A DNA stretch of 64,000 nt, taken from Aurantiochytrium sp. KH105 (taxonomy: Eukaryota > Sar > Bigyra > Thraustochytrida > Thraustochytriidae). The stretch covers positions 632,940 through 696,939 of the forward strand of contig BGKB01000044.1 in the NCBI GenBank assembly GCA_003116975.1. The letters are read 5' to 3'. The first letter of the stretch is position 1. Every line of letters begins with the position of its first letter. The position numbers and the translations under genes were made by a program. Shown one piece after another: positions 18,828 through 28,430 of this stretch. The notes below the pieces were generated by a model that saw nothing but the letters and a program-made list of their open reading frames with translations, was not told the DNA's origin and made no database searches.

Positions 18828-20492
18828 CTACATACCAAACCAACTGGAAATTGCGCGAGTGCGAAGCGCAAGGTCCATTTCCTTGACTACCGTTGCGCGA
18901 TCGTGCATTGGGGCAATTCCGATGCGAAGTCGTCCCTTCTCTTGGTCCTCATGTACGACTTCAAAGCCATTTCCATGTACACCGTCGTTAAAGTTGAAGG
19001 CTTGGGCCCGTTCGGCATCCACGGCTTGGATAGGGAGCACGCGCGTAAAAGCCCAAAACGCTTCACGATGTTCGTCCCAGAGCGTCATGTCGACAACAAC
19101 GTAACCATCAAGGCACCCTGAAAAGGTCTCGGTTCGAAAGTACAATGACGGTCTCTCCGTCTCGCCATCGCGTCCTCGGCCAGGCACTTTGAACTCAATG
19201 CGGCGCGTGACGTCTCCCTCACAATGCTCCGCGTTGAGCACAGGAAAACGTGCAAATTCGCCGCCGCCCGCGATGCTCGAGCGCGAGTCGAGATCGCCAA
19301 AGCTGCTCGACCACCACGTTTGTCCGAGACTTCTGATTGTGAAGGCGCCAGTGTATCCATGCATTCCATAATTACGGTCGAGATCATCAGTTATGGGTTC
19401 ATGCATCGTACCAGCAATACCGAGAGCTGCCAGCACATCAAGATGGTGCACGCTGACAACGAGAAGCGCTACTCCGCGTCTTGGCCCCATCGCTTGGTCG
19501 AGAGAACCAAAGAGTACCGCGCTACGACCGAGGCTAATCTGTGAGAACCCTGTATTCCCAAGACGCTCAGGGGCAGCGCCATGGTTCTTGCTCCATGCAA
19601 GGACCCGCGTTGACCCACACGACTTGAGCTTGGTCGTGCATGTCACCTCAAGCGATGCCAACTGACCCTCGGACAAGTTTGGCGGCACAGCAAGTTTAAG
19701 AACAGCAGCCTGGTCAAAGCGAAGAGCGCCCGTTGCGAGATTGGGCGCCGGCGCCGCGCCTAGCGCGCGGAATTGCTCTCTTCGTCCCTGCTGCGTGCGC
19801 TTGCGAAACGCCAGGAGGTCGCAGACAGCGCCGTTGATTGACACAGTGAGGGATACCTCTAGACGCTCAATCGTGCGCGAGAGACAGGTTTCGACGCCGG
19901 ATCGCTCCTGGATGCGGCGAAAGGTCTCCTTGAGTTTTGCGGATCGGCGCGCGACAAGCTCGCGCCGACGCTGCACAAACTGAGACTTTAGCGAGCTCGC
20001 CGTGGTCCCGACATTGTGACTTGCGCTGACCCGGTCTCTCCAGACAATGTCGCTGCTCGCTAGCCCGTAGAGGTCTCGGCACCCTGCGCTTATGGACGCA
20101 AGGCTGGCCGTGTCGAGGTACGAGAAAATGTGAAAGGACACGTGCGCAACGGGTAAGAGCTCCAAGAGCGACCGTCGAGTGATGCGTCTTCGAGGTTGCG
20201 CTAGTTTTGAGATGCGACTCATATCTGCGCTTCGACCTCGCACGCGGTCTCGCGCAGACGCCCCAGACCTGGACCCGGGTCTTGGTCTCGGTTTCGGTCT
20301 CGGCCCTGGGCCTGCATGGCCGCGTAGTTTGGTCGCTGTCGTCGAGGACGACGACTCGCGTGCATCCCTCGCCCTTGGTGTTTCCACTCGAGGGTCAAGA
20401 CTCGAGGCGTCACATTCTCGACGGCCACGGGCCTGCGCGAGAGGTTCGCGCGCGCGATGCATCTTCCGCGACGCAGACCTGGCCGCGACCAT
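18828..20492 (-). CDS. F-box protein
   Basis: From ATG at 20492 this encodes 554 residues; the frame is open to a GTG at 20513. The first ~90 residues are Arg/Pro/Gly-rich (PGPRPKPRPRPG) and an alternative ATG at 20222 (MSRISKLAQ) would drop them, so the start is uncertain. An F-box is clear just after that: LLPVAHVSFHIFSYLDT, then LASISAGCRDLYGLAS and VWRDRV. A basic coiled helix follows (LKSQFVQRRRELVARRSAKL). The C-terminal 350 residues are beta-rich, with no WD40, LRR or kelch repeats recognised, so the substrate-binding domain is unknown. F-box proteins bring substrates to SCF ubiquitin ligases through Skp1. It is convergent with the Cdc34-like E2, 94 bases apart; this may be chance. Confidence 0.75.
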   Translation of the reverse strand: MVAARSASRKMHRAREPLAQARGRRECDASSLDPRVETPRARDARESSSSTTATKLRGHAGPGPRPKPRPRPGSRSGASARDRVRGRSADMSRISKLAQPRRRITRRSLLELLPVAHVSFHIFSYLDTASLASISAGCRDLYGLASSDIVWRDRVSASHNVGTTASSLKSQFVQRRRELVARRSAKLKETFRRIQERSGVETCLSRTIERLEVSLTVSINGAVCDLLAFRKRTQQGRREQFRALGAAPAPNLATGALRFDQAAVLKLAVPPNLSEGQLASLEVTCTTKLKSCGSTRVLAWSKNHGAAPERLGNTGFSQISLGRSAVLFGSLDQAMGPRRGVALLVVSVHHLDVLAALGIAGTMHEPITDDLDRNYGMHGYTGAFTIRSLGQTWWSSSFGDLDSRSSIAGGGEFARFPVLNAEHCEGDVTRRIEFKVPGRGRDGETERPSLYFRTETFSGCLDGYVVVDMTLWDEHREAFWAFTRVLPIQAVDAERAQAFNFNDGVHGNGFEVVHEDQEKGRLRIGIAPMHDRATVVKEMDLALRTRAISSWFGM

Positions 20493-21786
20493 GCCTACAT
20501 AACCTCCTTCCACGCGGGCCTCATTCTTATAAAGTGACTCGGACTGACTGACTGACTGACTGATACAGAACCGTTACGGGCAGTGTTGGACTTCTCCTTC
20601 GTCTTCGAAGCTTCACCCTCTTCTTGACGGGCAGTATGCGGAGCAACTGACGCGTCTTCTTGGCACCTTTTCGAAGCGAACGGTTTGCAGAGGAGTTCGC
20701 GCTCTTGATAAACACAAGGATTTTCTCGAGACCCCTGGAACCATTGAATTTGGGCGTGGCGAAGTTTTGTAAATATCTTGCTCGCAAACGTCTGACCGAC
20801 GAAGAGGGACGCGCGCACAATTGACCGCCCGTTCGCCCAACGACCAGCCAGCCCACGCAAGCGGTCGATTGGGCATCGTCGCCTCACTCGCCAATGTTGG
20901 GCGGTCATCCGGCGTGCCCCAGCAGACAGAGGACCGCAAGCCCCAAGGCGGGCAATTTTCGTTCTTGCACGCATGTGCAATGTGCAAAGCACGGAAAAGA
21001 AAGAAAGAAGGGTCCTAGCAAGCAGCGCATTGCGTCAGGTCGATACAAGGCCGACGCAGGGACGTCAATCAGAACGCCACATCGTGCGTAGGTGGCTTGC
21101 GGTATGCCCGCGTTGTCGCCTCGGGACACGCGTGCAGTTCGGGACCATCGTGCTTCCAACGCGCAAAGCTTGGCCCACTTGTCTTTCTAGCACGCTTTGC
21201 CTTTGCACGTGCAGTCGCAGGACCCCAGCACTCCCCATGTTTTCCACAAACGGAAGATGTACAGCACTCATACGATCTTGATCAGAGCATAGAAGAACAG
21301 TTGACCCCACGTGCGAGGACGGTCGGTCAGTCAGCGAGGCCGAAACATCCGAGGATTCCGAGCCACCGGCCACACGACTCGAATCGGGCACGTCAAGTAA
21401 GTAGAAAATGCAAAAAGCGTGGAAAGGGAGGAGACAAGACTCGGTGATTGCACTGCATGCAGACCGCAGCGACTGAGTATCCCCGACTTCCTCCGCACTG
21501 CATGTCTCCGAGGCTCTGGCCAAGTTCTGAAGACCAAGTTTCCTCAGGGCCCAGGCGGGGAAAGAAAGGGAATCCATCCCCTATCTTCCCTTTGACTGTC
21601 TCACCCACCTAGGGCGCCTCTGCGCGCCAAGAACAGTTCCGCTTTGTCAGCAAGGCCGGGAAAAGGTGCTCCGTTGGAGCAAGGTACGAATTAGGTGCGA
21701 ACAAATCTTCTAAAGCGCGGCGCGCTCTTGGGCGCGGAGTTTCGAAGGAGGCCTTGATTGCGCGATCTACAGGGTCGAAGAAAACG
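20493..21786. other. Divergent intergenic stretch between F-box and myosin genes
   Basis: No gene is supported. A CTGA tetranucleotide run lies at about 20543-20562. Short open frames on both strands have no recognisable content. The promoters of both flanking genes should be here. Confidence 0.6.
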
Positions 21787-24700
21787 ATGAGCGACGCCCT
21801 TCGCGTCCGCGTCGAGAGCGATGTCTGGATTCCCGCGTGCAAGGGCAATGAGCGAGAAGTGTACGAGCTGGCCAAGGTGCTGAGCATGGATGATGAAGCG
21901 AAGACCTGTACAGTCAAGGCATCCTCGGGCCCGAAGCTACAGCTTTCCATTGACGACCTTCAGCTCACCAACCCGCGCGTTGTGCCCGACATGACCTCCC
22001 TGTATCACATTAACGATGCAGGAATCTTGCACAATCTCAAGGTCCGGAGCGAGAAGGACCTTCCCTACACCATGATGGGCTCGGTTCTCGTGAGCGTGAA
22101 TCCGCTGCACGCCGTGCGCGACCCGGATGTTGGACCAAACAAGGTCCTTCCAGCCGATGTGCCTCACCCGTACTCCATCTCCGAAAACGCTTTTAAGAAC
22201 ATGACCTTTTCGTACGAGCGAAAGATGCAAGTCACGCGGCAGCTCGAGATCATGTCGCGTGCTGGTCAGGACGTGAGCAGCATGGGCGACATTGAACTCG
22301 TCGTGAACCAATCCGTGGTCATCAGCGGCGAGAGTGGGTCTGGAAAGACAGAGGCCGGCAAGCGAGTGCTGAGTCATCTCGTCACCCGCACGTGCAGCAA
22401 TGAGTCTGGCAACTCGAAGCTTGACGTGCAGCTTGCGGGTGTTGGCCCAATTCTTGAAGGGTTCGGAAACGCCTCGACGGTCTGCAACCACAACTCGTCT
22501 CGCTTTGGCAAGTTCTCCAAGTTGCACTTTCTGCAAAACTCGCAGGAACGCGGCCGAGGTCGTACATGGGACCTCGTCGGCGCCACGGCCGAGACCTACC
22601 TTTTGGAGAAGTCCCGCGTGGTGAACCACAGTAATGGCGAGCGCAACTTTCACGTCTTTTATCAGCTCATCAACGGTGCTGACGACGCGCTGCGCAAGAG
22701 ACTCGAGCTGCCTGCCAAGGTACAAGATGCGCGCAAGTTCCGCTACCTGACACCCGGAATGCTCGCGCAAAGCACTGATGCAAGTGCCGGTGCAGCTGCT
22801 GGAAAAGGTGCGGGTGGTGCCGGCGGGCGCGCCCGTGGCCGTCGCGGCGCAGGTGCTGCGCCATCCTCTGCGCCTTCGAAGGGGGGAATGACCAAAACGA
22901 TGACGGTCTCGAACGAACGGTACTTTGAGCCGCAGATCCTCGAAAAGGACAAGCGCAACTTTGGATTCCTCCTGCAGGCCTTGGCGGATATTGGCAAGAC
23001 CCCAACCGAAATTGACGAGCTCCTCTCGGTGGTGGGCGGTATCCTTCACCTTGGCAACATCAGCTTTGTGAATGACGAGGCCACCTCTGACGACGCGGCG
23101 CGCGTGGCTGATGACGGCAAAGCAGCTCTGCACAGGTCTGCCAGCCTTTTGGGCGTCAACGAGGCTGATCTGTTGACGCTCTTGCTCGAGAAGGAGGTCA
23201 AAGCCGGGCTCGAGGTTATCAAGTCGCGACTCGACACCACCTCGGCGCAGTACGGACGCGACGCTCTGGCCAAGTGGACGTATGGAATCATCTTTGACTG
23301 GCTCGTACATGAGATTAACGCGGTCCTGATGAGCTCGTACACTGCGGACACCCCGCTGGAGGAGATCCCCTTCATCGGAGTGCTGGACATTTTCGGTTTT
23401 GAGTCTTTTGCCAAGAACGGTTTTGAGCAACTGCTCATCAACTACACGAACGAGTCGCTGCAGTCCACATTTAACTACCAGGTCTTTGTTGCCGAGGCGG
23501 ATCTGTACAAGCAAGAAGGCCTCATTCTCGCAGGCGAGCCATTTGCGTGCCCCGCAGACGATGGTGCATGCCTGGACCTGTTTGAGGGCAAGCCGGGCAC
23601 CGCCGGTCTCCTGATGGAAATCGACTCTGAGTCTCGTGCCCCGAAGCCATCCGATGACAAGATGAACCGCCGGCTGCACCAGTGCTTTAGTAAGGAAAAG
23701 AGCTTTCCCAAGCCGCACCCCAAAGATCTGGCAAAGAAATTTCTCGTGTCGCACTATGCCGGCGTCGTCGAGTACACGGTGGGCGATTTCGTGGAAAAGA
23801 ACAATGACCGAATCCCTGCCAAGATGCATGCTCTCATGCGCGTCGCATCCAACTCGGTGGTATGCTCTGCGTTTGAGCGTTGCGCGGACAGTGGCTCTTC
23901 CAAGGCGAAAAAGACTGTCGTGGCAAACTTTGGTCGTCAGATCCGTGGCCTCGTGGACACTTTGGAGTCTACCAAGTGCAGTTTCATTCGCTGCGTCAAG
24001 CCGAACCCAGAGATGAAGTACGCGCCGGGTACAAATTGGTTCAACAATCAGTACGTGGCGGAGCAGCTCAAGTGCCTGAGCATCCCGCAGACCGCCGCCG
24101 TGCTCAAGAGTGGGTTCCCCACACGCATCGAGTACGACTCGATTGTGTCTGCGTACCAGACTGCGCTCCCTCCGGATGCCCTGCAAGTATGGCAGCGAGC
24201 AAACGAGAATGGCAACAAGCAGAACGGGCGAACCTTTGTGTGCGCCTTGTTCTGGGCCTTCAAGGTCCCGCAGGAAGCGTATCGTCTCGGTCTCTCGCGC
24301 GTCTTCTTTTCATCAGGCATGATTGACCTTTTGGACCGTATCATGAAGGAGGCCGCGGCGTGGGCGCAAGACGAGGGCAAAGAGAGCGAGGAAAAGATTG
24401 AGGTTGGACGTCGCTTTAAGCTATACTATGCGCGTCTTCGCTGGCGGCGTTGTGCGGCCAAGGTCATTGCTTGCAACAAGTTTCTCGCGGTTCTTAAGGC
24501 CTCTCGCGCGAGAGGAAATGCGGCTCGCGTTGCGCAAGCCGCTGTGCGATCGTTCCTCTTCCGGCTGGTCATTTCCAGGCGCATCGAGAAACGACTCGAG
24601 GCCAAGCGTGCCGCAGAGCGAAAGGCTCGCGAGGCTGCGGAGCGCAAAGCCCGCGAGGAAGCCGAACAAAAACGCCGCGAGGCGCTCAAGGAAGGCAAAG

Positions 24701-25143
24701 TCTCACGCGAAGAGGCTGCAGAAGTCTTTAGCCAGTCAGCACAGCATCATGGGGCTCCGCCTTCGGGCCCTAGCAAGCCAAGCAAGGATTCTAATCTTCG
24801 CGGCAAGAAGCCTGGCCTTGCCATCGATGCTGGCAGCTCGAAGAACATGCCCCCGCTCAAGACGCCTACCGAGACGGGCGCCAAGGCCCGTCAGCGGTAT
24901 CGCAGCGCGAAACGCATATCCGGCGGCTGGAATCTTTCTGGCGCCTTGCGCACGCCTCGGGGTTCGCTCAATCCAGACTTTTTGGAGCTCGTCGACATGG
25001 CGCAGCAAGGAATTAAGAAGGAGAATCAGGAACTTCGCGACCAGAATGAGCGTCTTCGCTCTGATCTCGAGGAGCTCAAGGCCGACCTCATCCTCTTGCG
25101 CAAGGCTACGACTCCATTTCAGCACGTCTTGCACATTGTATGA
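21787..25143 (+). CDS. Unconventional myosin heavy chain
   Basis: A 1118-residue protein from ATG at 21787 (MSDALRVRVES). A myosin motor fills residues about 70-850. The P-loop is GESGSGKT (about 181-188), switch I is NHNSSRFGKF, and switch II/relay is DIFGFESFAKNGFEQLLINY (about residue 533 on). The actin-side and SH helix region includes FIRCVKPNP and LKCLSIPQTAAVLKSGFPTR. Inside the motor, near residues 335-370, is an Ala/Gly/Arg insertion (AAAGKGAGGAGGRARGRRG). After the converter a basic neck with IQ-like stretches (24.4-24.6 kb) leads to an Ala/Glu/Lys/Arg helix and a short coiled coil at the end (25.0-25.1 kb). There is no long tail, FERM or PH domain, so the class is not assigned. Role: actin-based transport or cortex function. 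Confidence 0.93.
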   Translation: MSDALRVRVESDVWIPACKGNEREVYELAKVLSMDDEAKTCTVKASSGPKLQLSIDDLQLTNPRVVPDMTSLYHINDAGILHNLKVRSEKDLPYTMMGSVLVSVNPLHAVRDPDVGPNKVLPADVPHPYSISENAFKNMTFSYERKMQVTRQLEIMSRAGQDVSSMGDIELVVNQSVVISGESGSGKTEAGKRVLSHLVTRTCSNESGNSKLDVQLAGVGPILEGFGNASTVCNHNSSRFGKFSKLHFLQNSQERGRGRTWDLVGATAETYLLEKSRVVNHSNGERNFHVFYQLINGADDALRKRLELPAKVQDARKFRYLTPGMLAQSTDASAGAAAGKGAGGAGGRARGRRGAGAAPSSAPSKGGMTKTMTVSNERYFEPQILEKDKRNFGFLLQALADIGKTPTEIDELLSVVGGILHLGNISFVNDEATSDDAARVADDGKAALHRSASLLGVNEADLLTLLLEKEVKAGLEVIKSRLDTTSAQYGRDALAKWTYGIIFDWLVHEINAVLMSSYTADTPLEEIPFIGVLDIFGFESFAKNGFEQLLINYTNESLQSTFNYQVFVAEADLYKQEGLILAGEPFACPADDGACLDLFEGKPGTAGLLMEIDSESRAPKPSDDKMNRRLHQCFSKEKSFPKPHPKDLAKKFLVSHYAGVVEYTVGDFVEKNNDRIPAKMHALMRVASNSVVCSAFERCADSGSSKAKKTVVANFGRQIRGLVDTLESTKCSFIRCVKPNPEMKYAPGTNWFNNQYVAEQLKCLSIPQTAAVLKSGFPTRIEYDSIVSAYQTALPPDALQVWQRANENGNKQNGRTFVCALFWAFKVPQEAYRLGLSRVFFSSGMIDLLDRIMKEAAAWAQDEGKESEEKIEVGRRFKLYYARLRWRRCAAKVIACNKFLAVLKASRARGNAARVAQAAVRSFLFRLVISRRIEKRLEAKRAAERKAREAAERKAREEAEQKRREALKEGKVSREEAAEVFSQSAQHHGAPPSGPSKPSKDSNLRGKKPGLAIDAGSSKNMPPLKTPTETGAKARQRYRSAKRISGGWNLSGALRTPRGSLNPDFLELVDMAQQGIKKENQELRDQNERLRSDLEELKADLILLRKATTPFQHVLHIV

Positions 25144-25276
25144 TCGATGCAACCGCCCACGTCTCCTCCTCTCTCCGTGTTGTACGTGCAAGAAAGACCC
25201 CATTGGAAGAAGAAACAAAGAAAATAGATGGGATGATAATACAGTTTGCCATTTGAGTCGCAGATCACCCACCCTT

Positions 25277-27610
25277 TCAACGAGCATGCGCGAACTTGCA
25301 AGTGTCGCCAAACTTGCAAGTGCCCTTGCGTTCAAAAGCAAAGCACTTTTTCGGTCCATCAAACACGCGAGGTGCCTCGTTGTCCGCGTTACCCTCTGCT
25401 GCTGGAAAAGTTGTCTTGTTAGATTTGCCTCGGGATCCATTGCCACGAGGCCGTCGTCCTCCTATTTTGTCAGGCTCCGAGCCAGAAGCAGAAGACTGCT
25501 TGTTGGTAGCCTTGAGGGTAGTGGCATGGGAGAACTTGCACTTGTCCCCGAAGCGACATGCTCCATCGCGCTGGAAGGAGAAGCACGGCCTCGGCTCGTC
25601 GGACTTGTTGCTGGTTCTCGCATTGCTGGGCTTGCGAGAAGCTGGCTTGGCGCCATCCTCTGGTGCAGACGTTTTGGAAAGAGAACCTGGTTTGCTCCCA
25701 CTGAGAGCCAAAGCCTCGCCAGCCATTGGAACCTCCACCTCGTCAGCCCAGTTTCCCACTTCAGCCTGGGAAGCGATGGCGCTGTTCTCCTTGTCGGCTT
25801 TGGCAAAGGCAGCAGTTTCCTCCGTCATCTCGGCGGCGAGAGAATCGATCGTCTCCCCGTTTTCCGTCGATGTCATTTCTTCTTCCTTGCCGGCCTTGTC
25901 TTTCGGCGCGGCGGTCTCCTTGCGCACATGGAGATACTTGCAGTGATTGCCACGAGGACAGCCGGATCGGCGCTGAAAAGCACGGCACACTTCGGCACTC
26001 TTTGAGCCAGTGCCCTCATTTGTTTCCGAGGACACATCTTCGGCAACCGACCCAATTTCGGGTACGGTGTGCAGGTACCGACAGCGATCACCGCGAGAGC
26101 ATTGGCCAGACTTCTTGAAGGAAAAGCAAAGCTTGCGCCCATCCTTGGGAGCCTTGGCGGAGCGGTCATTGGTAGCGTCCTTTTTCTTTCCCTTGGTTCC
26201 TGTAGTTTTCTTTGTGACGGCCTGATCGGTTGTCTCAGCATTCTGATTGGTAGCGTCGCCATCTGCGCTGCTTTCATCCTGGCTGGAACCTTTACAGTCT
26301 GGTTCCGAGATTGCACGGTTGCTCCGTCGCGAATTGCGTTTCACAGGTTCCCATCCGCCTTCGTTTTCAAGTTCCTCGGCAGCTGCTTCTTCAGCAGCGC
26401 GTCTTGCTGCCACGGCCTCTTCGTCCTGCATGCTCTCACGAAGCGCGGCGTCCACACGAGCGCGCTCTTCGCGGGCCTCGCGCAAGGTTTCCTCACGGGC
26501 CTCGCGCTCGGCAGCGAGAGCAGACTCAGCACTTGCGATTTCCTCATGCGGCGCGTCGGCTGCAAGTGGATCCCAGCAATGAAAGAGACGCAAGGAAGCG
26601 GCAGCTGACCCCGGAAGGGCCGCGGCCACGGGTGGGTTGTGCGAGTGCGCCGAAGCAACGGAAGAGAGTCGGCGACGGTTGCCGTGAGCAAAATGGTCCT
26701 CTTCGGCGGCCATGTCAACGAGCACAAGAGTAATGTCATCGCGATCCTTGCCTGCATTGCGCACGGCGGTCTGAATGAGCGTCTGTGAGGCAGCTTGCGG
26801 GTTGCGGTTACGCACAATGGAGAAGGCTTGCTTGGGCGTGACAGCATCCCAGAGTCCGTCAGAGGCGAGAAGTGCACGTATAGGAACGGGAGACTCGTCG
26901 TCGGCATCGAGCAGTCGCACAAGCAGATTCGTGATTTCGGGGGTGGCAAGGGACTGTTTGGCGTCAGGGTCACCGATGGTACGGCTCATCATGAGCCCTC
27001 CAGGCCACAGCCGCAGCGGGTCGTCGGCTTTGTCATCGTCTACGATGCCGGAGCAGCGGGCAATCTCGCCCCCCTCCCGGGTGACACGCTCGCGTTCGGC
27101 CTCATTGTTGTCCAGACGATGATCTGCAGAAAGTTGCACGATCGATCCAGCGATTTCTGCGTGGGCATGGGAGTCACCAACATTTGCAATCGTTGCAAGT
27201 GCCCAGCCGTCGCTTTGTATCCTGGGCGAGCGCGTTACGACCATGACAGTAGCCGTGGTACCCGAGGTTTTGAACTCCTTTGTGCATTCGGTGTCGAGCA
27301 GCTCGAAGGTATCGATGAGCGCTTGCGGCAGCACACGCTGCTCCCACCCGGTCCCGTTTTTTGCGTCAGCGTCGGCTTTGTCTGCGCGCTGGAGGGTTTC
27401 CACCAGCGTCCTGCAGAACTTTTGCGAGGCGAGTTGCGCTGCGTCGGGTCCGCCGTGGCCGTCAAAGACGCCAAAGACGTCAAACTCGCGGCCCAGGGCG
27501 TGCAGCCCATTATCCACACACTCAAAGTCTTCATCCTTGAGCCTTTTCTTTTGCTTGTAGAATCTCACGACGGGAGCGAACTCCTCGACGCCCTTGCCCT
27601 CTTCCTCCAT
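25277..27610 (-). CDS. PP2C-type protein phosphatase fused to four CCCH zinc fingers
   Basis: A 777-residue protein from ATG at 27610. Residues about 40-310 are a PPM/PP2C Ser/Thr phosphatase with the family motifs in order: GVFDGHGGPDA (metal Asp), SGTTATV, ANVGDSHA, LSADHR, GGLMMSRTIGD, LLASDGLWDAV and DDITLVLVDM. The Mn/Mg-binding Asp residues look intact. A Glu/Ala/Arg helix and a Ser/Thr/Lys-rich linker follow. Then come four CCCH fingers of the form C-x8-C-x5-C-x3-H at about 495-514, 542-561, 676-695 and 756-775; the last ends two residues before the stop. CCCH fingers of this type usually bind RNA. The fusion suggests a phosphatase directed to RNA or RNPs; that is inference. One frame covers both halves with no break. 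It is convergent with the myosin gene (133 bases). Confidence 0.88.
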   Translation of the reverse strand: MEEEGKGVEEFAPVVRFYKQKKRLKDEDFECVDNGLHALGREFDVFGVFDGHGGPDAAQLASQKFCRTLVETLQRADKADADAKNGTGWEQRVLPQALIDTFELLDTECTKEFKTSGTTATVMVVTRSPRIQSDGWALATIANVGDSHAHAEIAGSIVQLSADHRLDNNEAERERVTREGGEIARCSGIVDDDKADDPLRLWPGGLMMSRTIGDPDAKQSLATPEITNLLVRLLDADDESPVPIRALLASDGLWDAVTPKQAFSIVRNRNPQAASQTLIQTAVRNAGKDRDDITLVLVDMAAEEDHFAHGNRRRLSSVASAHSHNPPVAAALPGSAAASLRLFHCWDPLAADAPHEEIASAESALAAEREAREETLREAREERARVDAALRESMQDEEAVAARRAAEEAAAEELENEGGWEPVKRNSRRSNRAISEPDCKGSSQDESSADGDATNQNAETTDQAVTKKTTGTKGKKKDATNDRSAKAPKDGRKLCFSFKKSGQCSRGDRCRYLHTVPEIGSVAEDVSSETNEGTGSKSAEVCRAFQRRSGCPRGNHCKYLHVRKETAAPKDKAGKEEEMTSTENGETIDSLAAEMTEETAAFAKADKENSAIASQAEVGNWADEVEVPMAGEALALSGSKPGSLSKTSAPEDGAKPASRKPSNARTSNKSDEPRPCFSFQRDGACRFGDKCKFSHATTLKATNKQSSASGSEPDKIGGRRPRGNGSRGKSNKTTFPAAEGNADNEAPRVFDGPKKCFAFERKGTCKFGDTCKFAHAR

Positions 27611-27674
27611 CGTGTCCGCCTCCTCGGCGTCTCCTTCTGCGCGTGGCCTTTTCTCCAGGTTGACGCGCGTCGCC

Positions 27675-27743
27675 TCGGCTCAACTCGGCTCGGCTCAACT
27701 CGGCTCGGCTCGGCTCGGCTCGGCTCAGCTCAGCTCAGCTCAG
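27675..27743. repeat. (CGGCT/CAGCT)n pentanucleotide repeat
   Basis: About fourteen units of CGGCT with CAACT and CAGCT variants, 65-130 bases upstream of the PP2C-CCCH start codon. Confidence 0.9.
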
Positions 27744-27935
27744 TCTGAGGGGGGGGAGGGGTGGCGCTGCCGCCGCTCGCGCGCGTGCGACCCTTCGCTC
27801 CCTGCGCGTCCGCGCGCGTCGCCAGGTCCCCGAGGTCGCGCGTCTCGCGTCGGTCCCGCGTCGTCTCGGTCTCGCGTTGCAAGACTGTCGCTGTTCGCGC
27901 GCACAGCCGGGGCAAGAGAGAGAGAAAGAGGATCG

Positions 27936-27984
27936 CGAATTTTGAATTTGAATTTGTATTTGAAATTTGAATTTGAATTTGAAT
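27936..27984. repeat. (GAATTT)n hexanucleotide repeat
   Basis: About eight units of GAATTT/TTGAAT, an AT-rich island in GC-rich flanking DNA. Confidence 0.88.
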
Positions 27985-28240
27985 TCAAAGTCAAAAAGAA
28001 AAGTGCCGCCCGCCCGCACGCCCCGCGCGTGTCATAGAACGGACAGGAACCACCCGCCGCAGGCTTATGTGAGTCAAGGAACAGTAAAGAACCCTCTTAT
28101 TACGGCTACCATCGCATGGCACGTCTGCATCGTTTGGAGCGAATGTGTTGAGGTAGTTCGGGGTTGCGCAGGATGCAAAAGATCGAAAGGTGACGCGAAG
28201 CTCTCCGCTGAAGAGCAAGGAGGAGGAGGATCTTGAGGGT

Positions 28241-28280
28241 GAGCATGAGCATGAGCATGAGCATGAGCATGAGCATGAGG
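28241..28280. repeat. (GAGCAT)n hexanucleotide repeat
   Basis: About six and a half units of GAGCAT, some 150 bases upstream of the epimerase start. Confidence 0.9.
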
Positions 28281-28430
28281 AGAGAGAGCATCGATCGCAG
28301 CGCGAGACCGAGGCAAACCAGATTCGACTGACTCGAGGGAAGGGTACGCGAAGCAGACCGACATCTAGACGGGCAGGCAAGGAACGTGAAAGAAGGAGGA
28401 GCAGGCAGCACGAGAAGAGGCCAGGACAGG

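Larger units (their letters stand above)
27611..28430. other. Divergent intergenic stretch with three microsatellites
   Basis: This lies between the PP2C-CCCH gene (-) and the epimerase gene (+). It holds a CGGCT pentamer run, a GAATTT hexamer run and a GAGCAT hexamer run, listed separately. No gene is seen. Confidence 0.65.

Noticed and set aside
21937-24186. 749-codon open frame on the minus strand opposite the myosin gene
   Set aside because: It is the antisense shadow of a GC-rich coding frame; the translation is His/Val/Leu-rich with no domain, while the plus strand has clear myosin motifs.
25280-25330. CAAGTG repeats as another regulatory array
   Set aside because: They lie inside the coding sequence of the CCCH fingers (Lys-Phe and Cys codons), so coding explains them.
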